Below, in pieces: positions 9,105-17,167 of a stretch of 64,000 nt of DNA. The DNA is from Mangrovibacterium diazotrophicum. Its GTDB lineage: Bacteria; Bacteroidota; Bacteroidia; Bacteroidales; Prolixibacteraceae. The notes below the pieces were generated by a model that was not told the DNA's origin, ran no database searches, and saw only the letters and a list, made by a program, of their open reading frames with translations. The position numbers were made by a program, and so were the translations under genes. The stretch spans positions 124,001 through 188,000 of the forward strand of contig NZ_RAPN01000002.1 of NCBI RefSeq assembly GCF_003610535.1, in the 5' to 3' direction. Positions within the stretch are counted from its first letter, which is position 1. Each line of letters starts with the position of its first letter.

Positions 9105-10463
9105 TTATTTATTTGTTCTGTTGATTAAAAACTCCGGAGCGGTCGCCAAATCTTTTTCCTGCTCTGCCCCGATGGCATCCTTTTGGAAACGTCGATATTT
9201 GACGTTAAAATACACCATCGACAACGCCATCAATACCAGTCCCACGAGCGAAAACCAAAACCCGGAGAGACTAAAGAATTTCACCCAGCTAATATTTGGC
9301 GTATAAAAGTTTTTGTAGAGCACAACTCCCAAGCTCCCGAGGTAACCGAAGGCATCGGACACATAGATCAAAAATCCAATATTACTGATGTACCGAAAGG
9401 ATGAGATTAACCGCTCGTACAAAAAGGCATTAAACGGAACATAGCCCAAATAGAGCCCAATTCCCATCAATATCATCCACAGTTTCCCTTGGATCAATTG
9501 CCTTTCGAATAGCAAAGTAGAGGCAATGACAACCAGAAAACCGATAAAAATGATAGCCAGAATGATATTGAAAGCTTTGAAATTTGATCGCACAAAAGTT
9601 ACCAAAGCCAGTGAAAGCAAAGTAAACACAGCAACCGGCAATTCGGCCACAGTGAAAATGGATGCATCGTTTCCATACCCGAGCGAATCCCATATTTCTG
9701 CAGAAAAATTGTCGCGCAATTCCCTGAAGATGGTCAGAAACACATAGGTTAAAACCAGCAATAAAATACCGATCGAAAATTTGGCCAAAAATGCTCTGCG
9801 CTCAGCCTTGTTCATTGGCGCTCGTTTGGTTCGTAGCCGTTCGTCTTCAGCTGTTGGCGGAGGAACCGCATCGAGGAAGAAAACCGAAACAACCAAGGGG
9901 ATGGCAAAAATCAAACCGGTAATAAAGGGCATCGCAAATTCGCTTACCCCAAAATGAAGCATTACCAGACCACCAACTGTTTTGACAACTCCGGATGCAA
10001 CAATAAAACTGACACACAACCCTGCTCCCAGCAACTCGGTTAACCGGCGTCCTTCGAGGTAGCTAAAAACAGCTCCCCAAATCATCCCCAAGGGCAAACC
10101 GTTGAAAAACATGAAAATAAAATTGTATGGTTGCGGCACCACCCAAAACAGCAACAATGCGACCTCTGCAGCACCAACAAGCGCCAAAATATAGTAGGTA
10201 CGCGCATTGTTGGTCATTTCCGAGATATATTTGATGCCCAGAAACTTACTTAATGTGTACCCAATTACCTGTGAGGTGATGAGCCATATCTTGTAGTCGA
10301 CTCCCCACAGACTCAAATCTTCGAAGGTGCCAACCGTAAAAGGCTTTCGAAAAGCATACATACACGAGTAAACAAAGAACGCCGTAAACGACGCATACAA
10401 CGCAAAAACCCAAGAGGGTTGTCGCGACAACCAACTGCTAATTTTCAGTTTAATTCCTTCCAT
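9105..10463 (-). CDS. DUF5690-type MFS transporter, probable uptake of aminoethylphosphonates
   Basis: A 452-residue polytopic protein with about 12 hydrophobic helices. The N-terminal WVFALYASFTAFFVYSCMYA and FRKPFTVGTFE segments resemble the DUF5690 family, an MFS-like group in Bacteroidota. It sits between phnW (12-base gap) and the pbfA-like gene (3-base gap). This tight packing suggests it imports the substrate of those enzymes across the inner membrane. No ABC-type phosphonate importer (PhnSTUV, PhnCDE) is visible nearby, so this may be the only inner-membrane entry route in the cluster. The transport function is inferred from context. Confidence 0.78.
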   Translation of the reverse strand: MEGIKLKISSWLSRQPSWVFALYASFTAFFVYSCMYAFRKPFTVGTFEDLSLWGVDYKIWLITSQVIGYTLSKFLGIKYISEMTNNARTYYILALVGAAEVALLLFWVVPQPYNFIFMFFNGLPLGMIWGAVFSYLEGRRLTELLGAGLCVSFIVASGVVKTVGGLVMLHFGVSEFAMPFITGLIFAIPLVVSVFFLDAVPPPTAEDERLRTKRAPMNKAERRAFLAKFSIGILLLVLTYVFLTIFRELRDNFSAEIWDSLGYGNDASIFTVAELPVAVFTLLSLALVTFVRSNFKAFNIILAIIFIGFLVVIASTLLFERQLIQGKLWMILMGIGLYLGYVPFNAFLYERLISSFRYISNIGFLIYVSDAFGYLGSLGVVLYKNFYTPNISWVKFFSLSGFWFSLVGLVLMALSMVYFNVKYRRFQKDAIGAEQEKDLATAPEFLINRTNK

Positions 10464-10466
10464 ACA

Positions 10467-11810
10467 CTATTTATTCACTTTTATAATTGCATTTTCCAGG
10501 ATGCCGAGCGCTTGCTCCAGTTCTTCCTGCGAGATTGTGATTGGCGGGCAAAGGTTGATCACACTTCCCTGCGATACTTTAAAACTCAAACCGTTTTTCA
10601 GGCAATCGTACATCACTTTCTCGCCTTCGGCAAATGCCCGCTCCTTGGTTTCGCGATCCGTTACCAAATCAACGCCCCACAACAATCCAATACCGCGAAC
10701 ATCTCCTATTATTTCATAACGCTCTTTCATTTCCAACAAGCGCTTTTGCATCAAAGCCCCCAATTCATTCGCGCGGGCCACAATACTTTCTTTCTCTATA
10801 AAATTCAAAACAGCCAATCCGGCAGCACTTCCGAGCGGTGATTTCTCGTGCGTAAAATGGCCCACCGAATGTTCGGCAGCCCCATTGAAACGATCGTTGG
10901 TCAGCACCGCGGCCATTGGGAAAACACCTCCACCCAAAGCCTTACCGATTGTGACAATATCGGGTGTGATTCCATAGTGCTCAAAAGCAAAGAACTTCCC
11001 GGTTCTACCCATCGCAATCGGGATTTCATCTAGTATCAATACAACTCCATATTCATCGCAAAGAGCCCTAATTTTCTGCCAAAAGTTTTTCGAAGGAATC
11101 TGTACATCTGTATTCCGAACGGTTTCGGCAATCAACGCACCGACATCTCCTTCGTTCTCAAACACCTGCCGAATCAACTCTACATAAACATTCTGATCCG
11201 GATCGTCTTTCCAGGGCTGACGATAAAACTCGGGCTGCGGAACATGCTGCACACCCGTCATCAACGGCCCGATTCCTTTCCGAAATGGCGCTTCACCGCC
11301 AACCGAAATCGTGTCGAGACCTCCCCCGTGAAAAGCACCCCACATGGAAACAACCTTGAATTTTCCGGTTGCAATCCGAGCCAGTTTCAATGCCATCGAG
11401 TTTGCTTCAGATCCTCCCGGAGCAAACAAAACCCGGTTCAAACCAGGCGCCAACGAAGTTAACCTTTCCGCCAATTCAATGGCTACCCGATTGGTATATC
11501 GGCGAGGCGAAAAAGGAAGCTTATGCATCATTTTCGACACAGCTTCAACCACTTCCCGATTACCATGCCCCAGCTGGTGCAAATTATTACCGTGAAAGTC
11601 CAGTATTTTTTTCCCCGAAGTGGTAATCAGGTAAGAGCCCTCAACCCGGTCCAGCACATCCAGACAAGGTGTCGACAAAGCCTGGTGAATAAATGCACCG
11701 GCATCCTGATGTAACAAATCAACGGTCTCATCCGCCAATTCCGTCATCCACACTTTCCGACCTTCGGTGAGGTTGATGTCCCCTTCAACCCGGAGTATTT
11801 TATCTTCCAT
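10467..11810 (-). CDS. pbfA: Class III PLP enzyme, probable (R)-1-hydroxy-2-aminoethylphosphonate ammonia-lyase
   Basis: A 447-residue fold-type I PLP protein. GGSEANSMALKLAR (132-145) is the phosphate-binding region, D261 in LILDEIPIAMGRTGKF contacts PLP, and K290 in IVTIGKALGGGVFP is the Schiff-base lysine. General class III enzymes are ornithine-, GABA- or AlaGP-type transaminases. The gene starts a phnW-containing operon, and the described PbfA enzymes of phnW-phnX clusters are class III members that eliminate ammonia from (R)-1-hydroxy-2-aminoethylphosphonate to give phosphonoacetaldehyde. PbfA is therefore the best guess. An AEP-linked transaminase is the alternative. The ATG directly abuts a palindromic site (11811-11827). 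Confidence 0.75.
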   Translation of the reverse strand: MEDKILRVEGDINLTEGRKVWMTELADETVDLLHQDAGAFIHQALSTPCLDVLDRVEGSYLITTSGKKILDFHGNNLHQLGHGNREVVEAVSKMMHKLPFSPRRYTNRVAIELAERLTSLAPGLNRVLFAPGGSEANSMALKLARIATGKFKVVSMWGAFHGGGLDTISVGGEAPFRKGIGPLMTGVQHVPQPEFYRQPWKDDPDQNVYVELIRQVFENEGDVGALIAETVRNTDVQIPSKNFWQKIRALCDEYGVVLILDEIPIAMGRTGKFFAFEHYGITPDIVTIGKALGGGVFPMAAVLTNDRFNGAAEHSVGHFTHEKSPLGSAAGLAVLNFIEKESIVARANELGALMQKRLLEMKERYEIIGDVRGIGLLWGVDLVTDRETKERAFAEGEKVMYDCLKNGLSFKVSQGSVINLCPPITISQEELEQALGILENAIIKVNK

Positions 11811-11827
11811 GTTTACTATTATTAAAC
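11811..11827. promoter_or_regulatory. Candidate operator of the GTTTACTATTAGTAAAC family at the pbfA start
   Basis: The sequence GTTTACTATTATTAAAC differs in one base from the palindrome at 29427-29443. It abuts the pbfA start codon, so a bound repressor could block both transcription and translation initiation. One base breaks the symmetry. Confidence 0.55.
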
Positions 11828-11940
11828 TTTACCATTAAACTGAAGCCTAAAATAACACCTCATGAGTTAAATCGAGGTTTAACATCTATTAATTAATTAT
11901 TAAACACTTAACTACTTTTTCAAAGAACCTGTTTTTTCCT

Positions 11941-11948
11941 TAAATTTG
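11941..11948 (+). promoter_or_regulatory. Bacteroidota -7 promoter box for the XRE-cupin gene
   Basis: TAAATTTG exactly matches the -7 consensus TAnnTTTG. Transcription would start a few bases after it, at about 11953-11957. The in-frame GTG at 11948 and ATG at 11951 would then not be usable. This moves the translation start to the ATG at 11990. Confidence 0.65.
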
Positions 11949-11970
11949 TGATGTCAACTAAAACAAGAAA

Positions 11971-11986
11971 TTTACTATTTGTAAAC
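11971..11986. promoter_or_regulatory. Candidate autoregulatory operator before the XRE-cupin gene
   Basis: TTTACTATTTGTAAAC has perfect arms TTTAC/GTAAA around a 5-base core. It differs in one base from the corresponding 16 bases of the 29427 site. It lies between the -7 box and the ATG at 11990, the usual place for a self-repressor. Confidence 0.62.
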
Positions 11987-11989
11987 ATC

Positions 11990-12565
11990 ATGAATAACGA
12001 AGATGTGCACTACGTCGGAAAACGGATCAAGGAGATCAGGCTTCAAAAAGAAATGAAACTGGTTGATCTTGCCATAAAATCCGGCATAAGTAAAGGTTTA
12101 TTATCTCGCATTGAAAACGGGCGAACGATTCCTTCGCTTCCGGTTTTGTTCAACATTATAACAACGCTAAACGAGAACCCCAGCAGCTTTTTCGAAACGA
12201 TGGGCCAGGGTTCAAATTCGCCGTTTTACATGTTATTAAAAAAAGAGGAATATTCAGCGATTGAGAAGGAAGATTCGGTCGGATTTAATTATTTCTCAAT
12301 TTTCAGCCGGTCTTTCAGCGATTTCACATTCAACGCGGTTTTGCTACTGCTTGAACCGGACGCCAAACGGGAAATGGTAACAACCGACGGAATGGAATTC
12401 ATTTACCTGGCCAGCGGAAATATCGAATACAAACTGGGTGACGAAACGATTTCGATGGAAGAAGGAGATTCGCTGTTTTTTGACGGACGCGTCCCTCACC
12501 TGAAAATCAACAATTCGGAACAAACAGCCAGAATACTTGTGATATACCTATTATTCAATAAATAG
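11990..12565 (+). CDS. XRE-family transcriptional regulator with C-terminal cupin domain
   Basis: A 191-residue protein. Residues about 8-65 form a HTH_3/XRE domain (VGKRIKEIRLQKEMKLVDL, SGISKGLLSRIENGRTIPSL). Residues about 110-185 form a cupin sensor (EFIYLASGNIEYKLGD, MEEGDSLFFDGRVPHLKI). XRE-cupin regulators bind a small molecule in the cupin pocket and usually regulate adjacent catabolic genes. It is divergent from the pbfA operon and 12 bases upstream of the phosphonatase-like gene. A phosphonate or aldehyde ligand is a reasonable inference. The start at 11990 was chosen over upstream in-frame starts because a -7 box lies at 11941-11948. Confidence 0.88.
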   Translation: MNNEDVHYVGKRIKEIRLQKEMKLVDLAIKSGISKGLLSRIENGRTIPSLPVLFNIITTLNENPSSFFETMGQGSNSPFYMLLKKEEYSAIEKEDSVGFNYFSIFSRSFSDFTFNAVLLLLEPDAKREMVTTDGMEFIYLASGNIEYKLGDETISMEEGDSLFFDGRVPHLKINNSEQTARILVIYLLFNK

Positions 12566-12577
12566 AAAAAATTGGAA

Positions 12578-13297
12578 ATGAAAAATTTTGAAATGGTCGT
12601 TTTTGACATGGCCGGGACTACCGTGGTCGACAAAAACGAGGTAGAGTCCTGTTTTCTCGAAGCCGTCAACCAAACCGGATTACAGGCAACAAACGATGAG
12701 ATCAATTCGATGATGGGATGGTCAAAATTGACCGTGTTTCAAACGCTATGGAACAGACAATTAACAGGTGCTTCAGAAAAAGAAATTGCCAGGCGGGTGG
12801 ACGACTCCTACGCTATTTTTCGGGAAACACTGGAAGCGCACTACCTGAAATCCGAAATTCTTCCAACACCGGGGAGTCTGGAAATTTTTGATTACCTGAG
12901 AAAAAAAGACGTCAAAATAGCACTGACCACAGGGTTCTACCGCAAAGTGACCGACATTATACTAAGCAAATTGGGGTGGAACGAGGGGCTGGATAAAAAT
13001 TACACCGGCACTGGACTGATCAATGCCTCAATCAGCAGCGACCAGGTAAAGGCAGGACGCCCGTCGCCGTTTATGATTTTCAGAGCCATGGAACTTTGCG
13101 ACGTGAACGATGTTCGTCAGATCATCAAGATTGGCGACACACCATCGGATCTGGGAGAAGGCAAGAATGCCGGCTGCCAATTATCACTTGGAGTTACCAA
13201 CGGCACACACACCCGCGAACAATTAAGCCAATACGAAAACGACGGGCTTTTCGATAGCATCGCTCACTTCCACGATTTTCTAATAAAACAAGATTAA
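12578..13297 (+). CDS. Phosphonatase-like HAD hydrolase (PhnX/PhnX-like)
   Basis: A 239-residue HAD phosphohydrolase. D10 and the following residues form the DMAGTT motif, where D10 is the nucleophile. Phosphonatases commonly have Ala or Gly at this second position rather than Asp. The cap region has MMGWSKL with K50. This aligns with the MGxxK stretch carrying the Schiff-base lysine (Lys53) of phosphonoacetaldehyde hydrolase. Later motifs are ALTTGFYRK, KAGRPSPF and KIGDTPSDLGEGKNAG. The enzyme would split phosphonoacetaldehyde to acetaldehyde and phosphate, finishing the PhnW/PbfA route. It could also be the wider PhnX-like subfamily of untested specificity. The ATG at 12578 was preferred to the in-frame TTG at 12572. 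A strong terminator follows. Confidence 0.82.
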   Translation: MKNFEMVVFDMAGTTVVDKNEVESCFLEAVNQTGLQATNDEINSMMGWSKLTVFQTLWNRQLTGASEKEIARRVDDSYAIFRETLEAHYLKSEILPTPGSLEIFDYLRKKDVKIALTTGFYRKVTDIILSKLGWNEGLDKNYTGTGLINASISSDQVKAGRPSPFMIFRAMELCDVNDVRQIIKIGDTPSDLGEGKNAGCQLSLGVTNGTHTREQLSQYENDGLFDSIAHFHDFLIKQD

Positions 13298-13307
13298 GCG
13301 AAATACA

Positions 13308-13336
13308 AAAAGGGGCCTGAAATTCAGGCCCCTTTT
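13308..13336. terminator. Bidirectional intrinsic terminator between convergent genes
   Basis: Arms AAAAGGGGCCTGAA (13308-13321) and TTCAGGCCCCTTTT (13323-13336) are perfectly complementary, with A- and T-rich ends on both sides. It lies 10 bases after the phosphonatase-like stop and 55 bases before the converging operon's last stop at 13392. It can stop transcription from both directions. Confidence 0.9.
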
Positions 13337-13391
13337 ACATCTCACAACTTTACTTACTTCTCGAAATAACCTTACTAAAAGTTCTTTCTTC

Positions 13392-15053
13392 CTATTTTAC
13401 ACTCAAAAACTCAGGCGATAAAATTTGTTTGGGTATTCCCGGACCACGGAAACCTGTCGCCAAAAAACCACCTCCTCCGCCGTTAAAATATTCAACCCGA
13501 ATTTTGTGCTTACCCACTTCGAGCTGAACACTTCCCGACTCTTCTTTTGTACCGTGATCGCCATCGTTGTTCACCAATTCTTTTCCATCCAGAAACAGCT
13601 TACTACCATCATCGGAAGCAGTGAAGAATTCGTATTTCCCTGGTTTTTCAATCGTAATATAGCCCTCAAATTCCACAGCCACATTCTCCCCCAGCTTATC
13701 CGCAATTTGATCTGTACTAATCTCATAAGCCTTTCCCGATGCTACTTTTTTCAGAAACGAAAAGGCAGGAATTTTACCGAGATTTTCACCTTGATAGATT
13801 TTATAGTTCACACCGGTATTTTCGTCAACCTTCTCAACAACCCGGTAAAAGGCTTCCGAGTAGGTTGAATGACGACCATCGTTACCGAAATAGGCAGCGC
13901 GAACAGTACCTGAGTTAGCCAATTCGAACGGTTCTGAGTAAACCGTCGAATTTTTTGTGGGAATTGATCCATCAGTTGTATAGCGAATCTTACCGTCTTT
14001 GCCTTCCGTCAGGATCGTCACCAACGCCTTTTCGCCAACATAAAATCCTCCCGACTTTCCATCGGCATCCTGAGGCAAAATCACCGGTGTGTTTCTGTAG
14101 GCCGATAAAAAATCCCCAACCAACGTGGCAGGATCCGGCTCGGGCGCATCTTTGAACGCACAAACTACCGGGCGACCAATCCATGCTTGCGGGCGTGGCA
14201 CATCAAACACATAAGCAACTGTTGCGGCCAAATCCATCAGGTTAACCTCAACAGGCAGTTCATAACCGCTTTTTGTATGATTGCCGAACAAAAAGAAGGG
14301 AACTTCATTTCCTTGAACCGTCATATCGCCATGTCCGTGGCCAACACCGCCATGGTCGGCCGTGATGATAAAAAGGGTTTCGTCATAAGTTCCAGCCTCT
14401 TTTGTTGCATTTACAACAACCGCTGCCAGCGAGTCGGCCAATTCAACCGCTTTCAAATACGCCGGAGTCATATGACCATCGGCATGCCCGGCATGGTCTA
14501 CATGATCGAAATGAATAAACAGAAAATCCGGTTTATCCTCTTTAATCACCTTCGACGCAGTTTCTGCCGTTTTCAGCGCTCCTTCGGGATGAATATCCAC
14601 ATCCACAAACGAATTATCGTACAGGCGCCCAAAATCACCCCAATCATAAACTGACGCAGTTTTCAGGCTGGGTTTGTTCTTCTTCAAAACATAGAAAATA
14701 TCCGGGTAACGTCCGTTTTCTGTTGTCAATACCGGAGGCAACTGGTAGTCGTCGACCTGCCAGGCATTCGAAGTTACGCCCGTTTGCGCGGCATCCGAGC
14801 CGGTTAACATGGCTGCCCAATTCGGACTACTCACAGTCGGCAAAATATTCCGGCAGTGGAAGCTGTAAGCGCCATTGGCATTATACTCGTCAAAATTCGG
14901 CGTACTGGCTTTCATTACTCCACCAACCGACATGCCGTCGAAGCCAATCACAACCACTCTTTTTATACCTTTCGGTTTGTACTCACAATTACACGAAACA
15001 ACCAGTGAGCCCATAACCCCAACCAGGGCTAAAAAATAAATAAAACGTTTCAT
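13392..15053 (-). CDS. Secreted type I phosphodiesterase/nucleotide pyrophosphatase-like lipoprotein with chitobiase-C-like and PA14 domains
   Basis: A 553-residue lipoprotein (signal ends VVSC, Cys21). Residues about 30-310 are an alkaline-phosphatase-superfamily phosphodiesterase. D39 in VVIGFDGMS and S75 in PTVSSPN are the expected metal ligand and nucleophile. HFDHVDHAGHADG and IITADHGGVGHGHGD supply further metal ligands. About residues 330-405 resemble a beta-hexosaminidase C-terminal repeat (IRYTTDGSIPTKNSTVYSEP). Residues about 420-545 are PA14-like (SDDGSKLFLDGKELVNNDGD). PA14 domains often bind glycans, so the substrate may be a phospho- or phosphono-ester on a glycan. It is the last gene of the long Sus-type operon. 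The true start is the ATG at 15053. Confidence 0.85.
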   Translation of the reverse strand: MKRFIYFLALVGVMGSLVVSCNCEYKPKGIKRVVVIGFDGMSVGGVMKASTPNFDEYNANGAYSFHCRNILPTVSSPNWAAMLTGSDAAQTGVTSNAWQVDDYQLPPVLTTENGRYPDIFYVLKKNKPSLKTASVYDWGDFGRLYDNSFVDVDIHPEGALKTAETASKVIKEDKPDFLFIHFDHVDHAGHADGHMTPAYLKAVELADSLAAVVVNATKEAGTYDETLFIITADHGGVGHGHGDMTVQGNEVPFFLFGNHTKSGYELPVEVNLMDLAATVAYVFDVPRPQAWIGRPVVCAFKDAPEPDPATLVGDFLSAYRNTPVILPQDADGKSGGFYVGEKALVTILTEGKDGKIRYTTDGSIPTKNSTVYSEPFELANSGTVRAAYFGNDGRHSTYSEAFYRVVEKVDENTGVNYKIYQGENLGKIPAFSFLKKVASGKAYEISTDQIADKLGENVAVEFEGYITIEKPGKYEFFTASDDGSKLFLDGKELVNNDGDHGTKEESGSVQLEVGKHKIRVEYFNGGGGGFLATGFRGPGIPKQILSPEFLSVK

Positions 15054-15075
15054 CAAAATCTGGTTTTAAATTCGG

Positions 15076-15107
15076 TGGTCGGCTATCAAGCAATTGATAG
15101 CCGACCA
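15076..15107 (-). other. Strong intercistronic stem-loop
   Basis: Fourteen perfectly paired bases, TGGTCGGCTATCAA (15076-15089) with TTGATAGCCGACCA (15094-15107), around a GCAA tetraloop. It lies between the LamG lipoprotein stop and the phosphodiesterase start. On the minus transcript it lacks a good U-run, so it is more likely an RNA-processing or stability element, or a partial terminator that lowers expression of the last gene. Confidence 0.75.
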
Positions 15108-15113
15108 TCTTTT

Positions 15114-16646
15114 TTAGTTATTGAACAAATCTGAAATTTCCGTAGCGCTCAGGGCTTTGTTGTAGAACCTCAGCTCGTCAACCATACCTTCAAGGTTTTT
15201 GCGGGTATCGCTTCCTGAGTTGTAGTGTCCGGTACCGTCTTCCCAAATCGTGAACGGATAATCATTTGTGTTATCCCAGATTGGGCCTGTTAACGTATTC
15301 AGGTCGAAGCTGGCCGTATTCTCCGGCTGCGTGTATTCAACTGCATCGATATAAACATGCAACAGTTTGTTGGTTTGATCGAACACCACCGAAACCATGT
15401 GCCACTCGTTATCCGAAAGCGCAGGAGCCTGAGGCGTTGTTTTTCCGGCCTTCCAGTCCATCCGGTTTCCGTCAGCTTTTGGATCACCCGCAATGTTTAC
15501 TTGCCAACCGGTTCCGCTGCCACCGGGCACATAAGAGTCGGCGCCATTGGTACACAGCAAAACTCCAGGGTTGCCGCCGCTATCCCAGTCTTTATTGGAG
15601 AAGATGGCCGGGTCGGACCCAATTCCTTCCAATTTGAGCCAGATATTGAAGCTGAAATCCTGAGACAAGGCAGGTCTCAACAAATCATGTTTCGGCAGCA
15701 CAGCGTAGGAGCCGGCGTTAAACATAGCCACCTGACCACGCGTTGCATCAGTTACAAATGTTACTTCAGCTGTGGCATCCTCGCCCAAAACGGCGTCGAA
15801 GTGGTTACCGCTGGCATCAGCCAAGTCTGCGTCCATTGGCAGGTAAACAACCAGGTCGCTACCGCTGCCTGAAGTCGTTGTGAAATTCCAGGATGTATCG
15901 TTTGTAAATCCTTTAAACGGCTTACTGTCGGCATCCACAAATGAACCGGCATCGATTGTTACATAATAGGCTGTTGCAAACTCAAAAGGCTCACTCAAGC
16001 TAATCGTTACAGTTTCATTGTCAACAACTATCGACGAACTAGCTACCGAAAATTCTTCAACAACAGTACCACCGGCGCTGTAAATCGTGATATTTCCCTC
16101 GCCCTTTGCTACTTTTGCACTAAAGGTAACTGCCAGTTCGAACAACGACGCATCTTCACTGTCGTCCTCCGGAGACAAAGAAGCAACGGTTGGACCGCTC
16201 TCGCCGGCAGTCACAAAAGTCCAGCTTTGACCAGCACCCAAACCTAAAAATTCGTTGCCAACCAAGTCGGTAACAAAGCCGCGCTCAAGTGTTACCACAT
16301 AGGTTTCATTCGCTGATAAATCTTCCGGATCAATCGTTAAAACCCGACCGTCATCACCAATTTGAACGGCGCTGGAAGTCACAGCGATCGTCTGCGTATC
16401 AACCTCACAGGCAATCACAATATCACCTTCTCCTTTCTGGATGTACTCGTCAAAAGTGAGCACCAAGTTGCTTTTCACGGCAACATCTTCGACGCCGGAA
16501 ACCGGGTTGAAACTTACAACCGTTGGATTCGAGGCGTCGACGGTATGATCGTAATCCTCCTGACACGACACCAGGCTGTAGGAAGTTAAGCCAACAAGGG
16601 CAACTCCCCCAAGCCAATATTTCAAGTTCGATTTTTTCATAATCAT
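15114..16646 (-). CDS. Ig-like/LamG surface lipoprotein
   Basis: A 510-residue lipoprotein (signal ending SLVSC). Residues about 38-140 and 150-250 are two SbsA-type Ig-like (Big_5) repeats. Each starts with a VVSFNP/VASLSP stretch and carries a KGEGDIVI/KGEGNITI strand. Residues about 265-508 are a LamG/concanavalin-like domain with SNKDWDSGGNPG and WHMVSVVFDQTNKLLHVYID. The same DKDWDSGGNPG signature occurs in the LamG part of the next-but-one gene (17168-18796). No catalytic residues were recognised. It probably binds the substrate polymer at the cell surface. An alternative start is the ATG at 16640. Confidence 0.8.
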   Translation of the reverse strand: MIMKKSNLKYWLGGVALVGLTSYSLVSCQEDYDHTVDASNPTVVSFNPVSGVEDVAVKSNLVLTFDEYIQKGEGDIVIACEVDTQTIAVTSSAVQIGDDGRVLTIDPEDLSANETYVVTLERGFVTDLVGNEFLGLGAGQSWTFVTAGESGPTVASLSPEDDSEDASLFELAVTFSAKVAKGEGNITIYSAGGTVVEEFSVASSSIVVDNETVTISLSEPFEFATAYYVTIDAGSFVDADSKPFKGFTNDTSWNFTTTSGSGSDLVVYLPMDADLADASGNHFDAVLGEDATAEVTFVTDATRGQVAMFNAGSYAVLPKHDLLRPALSQDFSFNIWLKLEGIGSDPAIFSNKDWDSGGNPGVLLCTNGADSYVPGGSGTGWQVNIAGDPKADGNRMDWKAGKTTPQAPALSDNEWHMVSVVFDQTNKLLHVYIDAVEYTQPENTASFDLNTLTGPIWDNTNDYPFTIWEDGTGHYNSGSDTRKNLEGMVDELRFYNKALSATEISDLFNN

Positions 16647-16679
16647 CTTATTTATCGGGCATATTTGGTTAAATTGTTT

Positions 16680-17156
16680 TTATAAGCGGGTAAGCGTTAC
16701 ACGAAAGTCTCCCTGTCCGGTTTCACCGGTTTCGGTGTTCTCCCACCCCATGTAAAATGAAATTGTCATTGTAGTTCCGGTTACAACAACCGCGATTTCG
16801 TCAACCGGCGAAACGTCCGTTAAGCTGACTGTTGCACTGCTTTCGGTACCTGAAACTGACCAGGTACTTGCAGACGAACTGAAAACAATCGGACAATCCT
16901 TTGCTACGAACCGGGCCGGATAACCGTCGTTGTCAGTGGTAAAAACCAAGCGCATATCGCCGAAAATTTCGGTTGGAAGATCATCCGGAGTTTCAATACC
17001 CGAGGGGTCACCCCAAGTCCCGTCAATGCGACCTGCCACAAGCTGAACATCATCCAGTTCAGTCGTTGAAATCGGATTTTCCTTACAAGAACTCAATACC
17101 ATCAGCGTTGCGAAAAGTATTGGAATGATAATTCTAAACTTCAATATTGTTCTCAT
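16680..17156 (-). CDS. Hypothetical lipoprotein of the Sus-type operon
   Basis: A 158-residue protein with a clear lipoprotein signal (MVLSSC, cysteine about 24). The mature part is beta-rich, Thr/Ser-rich and acidic (WSVSGTESSATVSLTDVSPV, MTISFYMGWENTETGETGQG). I do not recognise a family with confidence. It lies between two LamG-containing genes, with gaps of 33 and 11 bases, so it is probably an accessory surface protein of the same system. Confidence 0.7.
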   Translation of the reverse strand: MRTILKFRIIIPILFATLMVLSSCKENPISTTELDDVQLVAGRIDGTWGDPSGIETPDDLPTEIFGDMRLVFTTDNDGYPARFVAKDCPIVFSSSASTWSVSGTESSATVSLTDVSPVDEIAVVVTGTTMTISFYMGWENTETGETGQGDFRVTLTRL

Positions 17157-17167
17157 CGGTCCTCTTT

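Noticed and set aside
11866-11883. GTTAAA/TTTAAC inverted repeat between pbfA and the XRE gene
   Set aside because: Perfect 6-base arms with a 6-base spacer are found, but in such an AT-rich gap this can occur by chance and it does not match the other palindromes.
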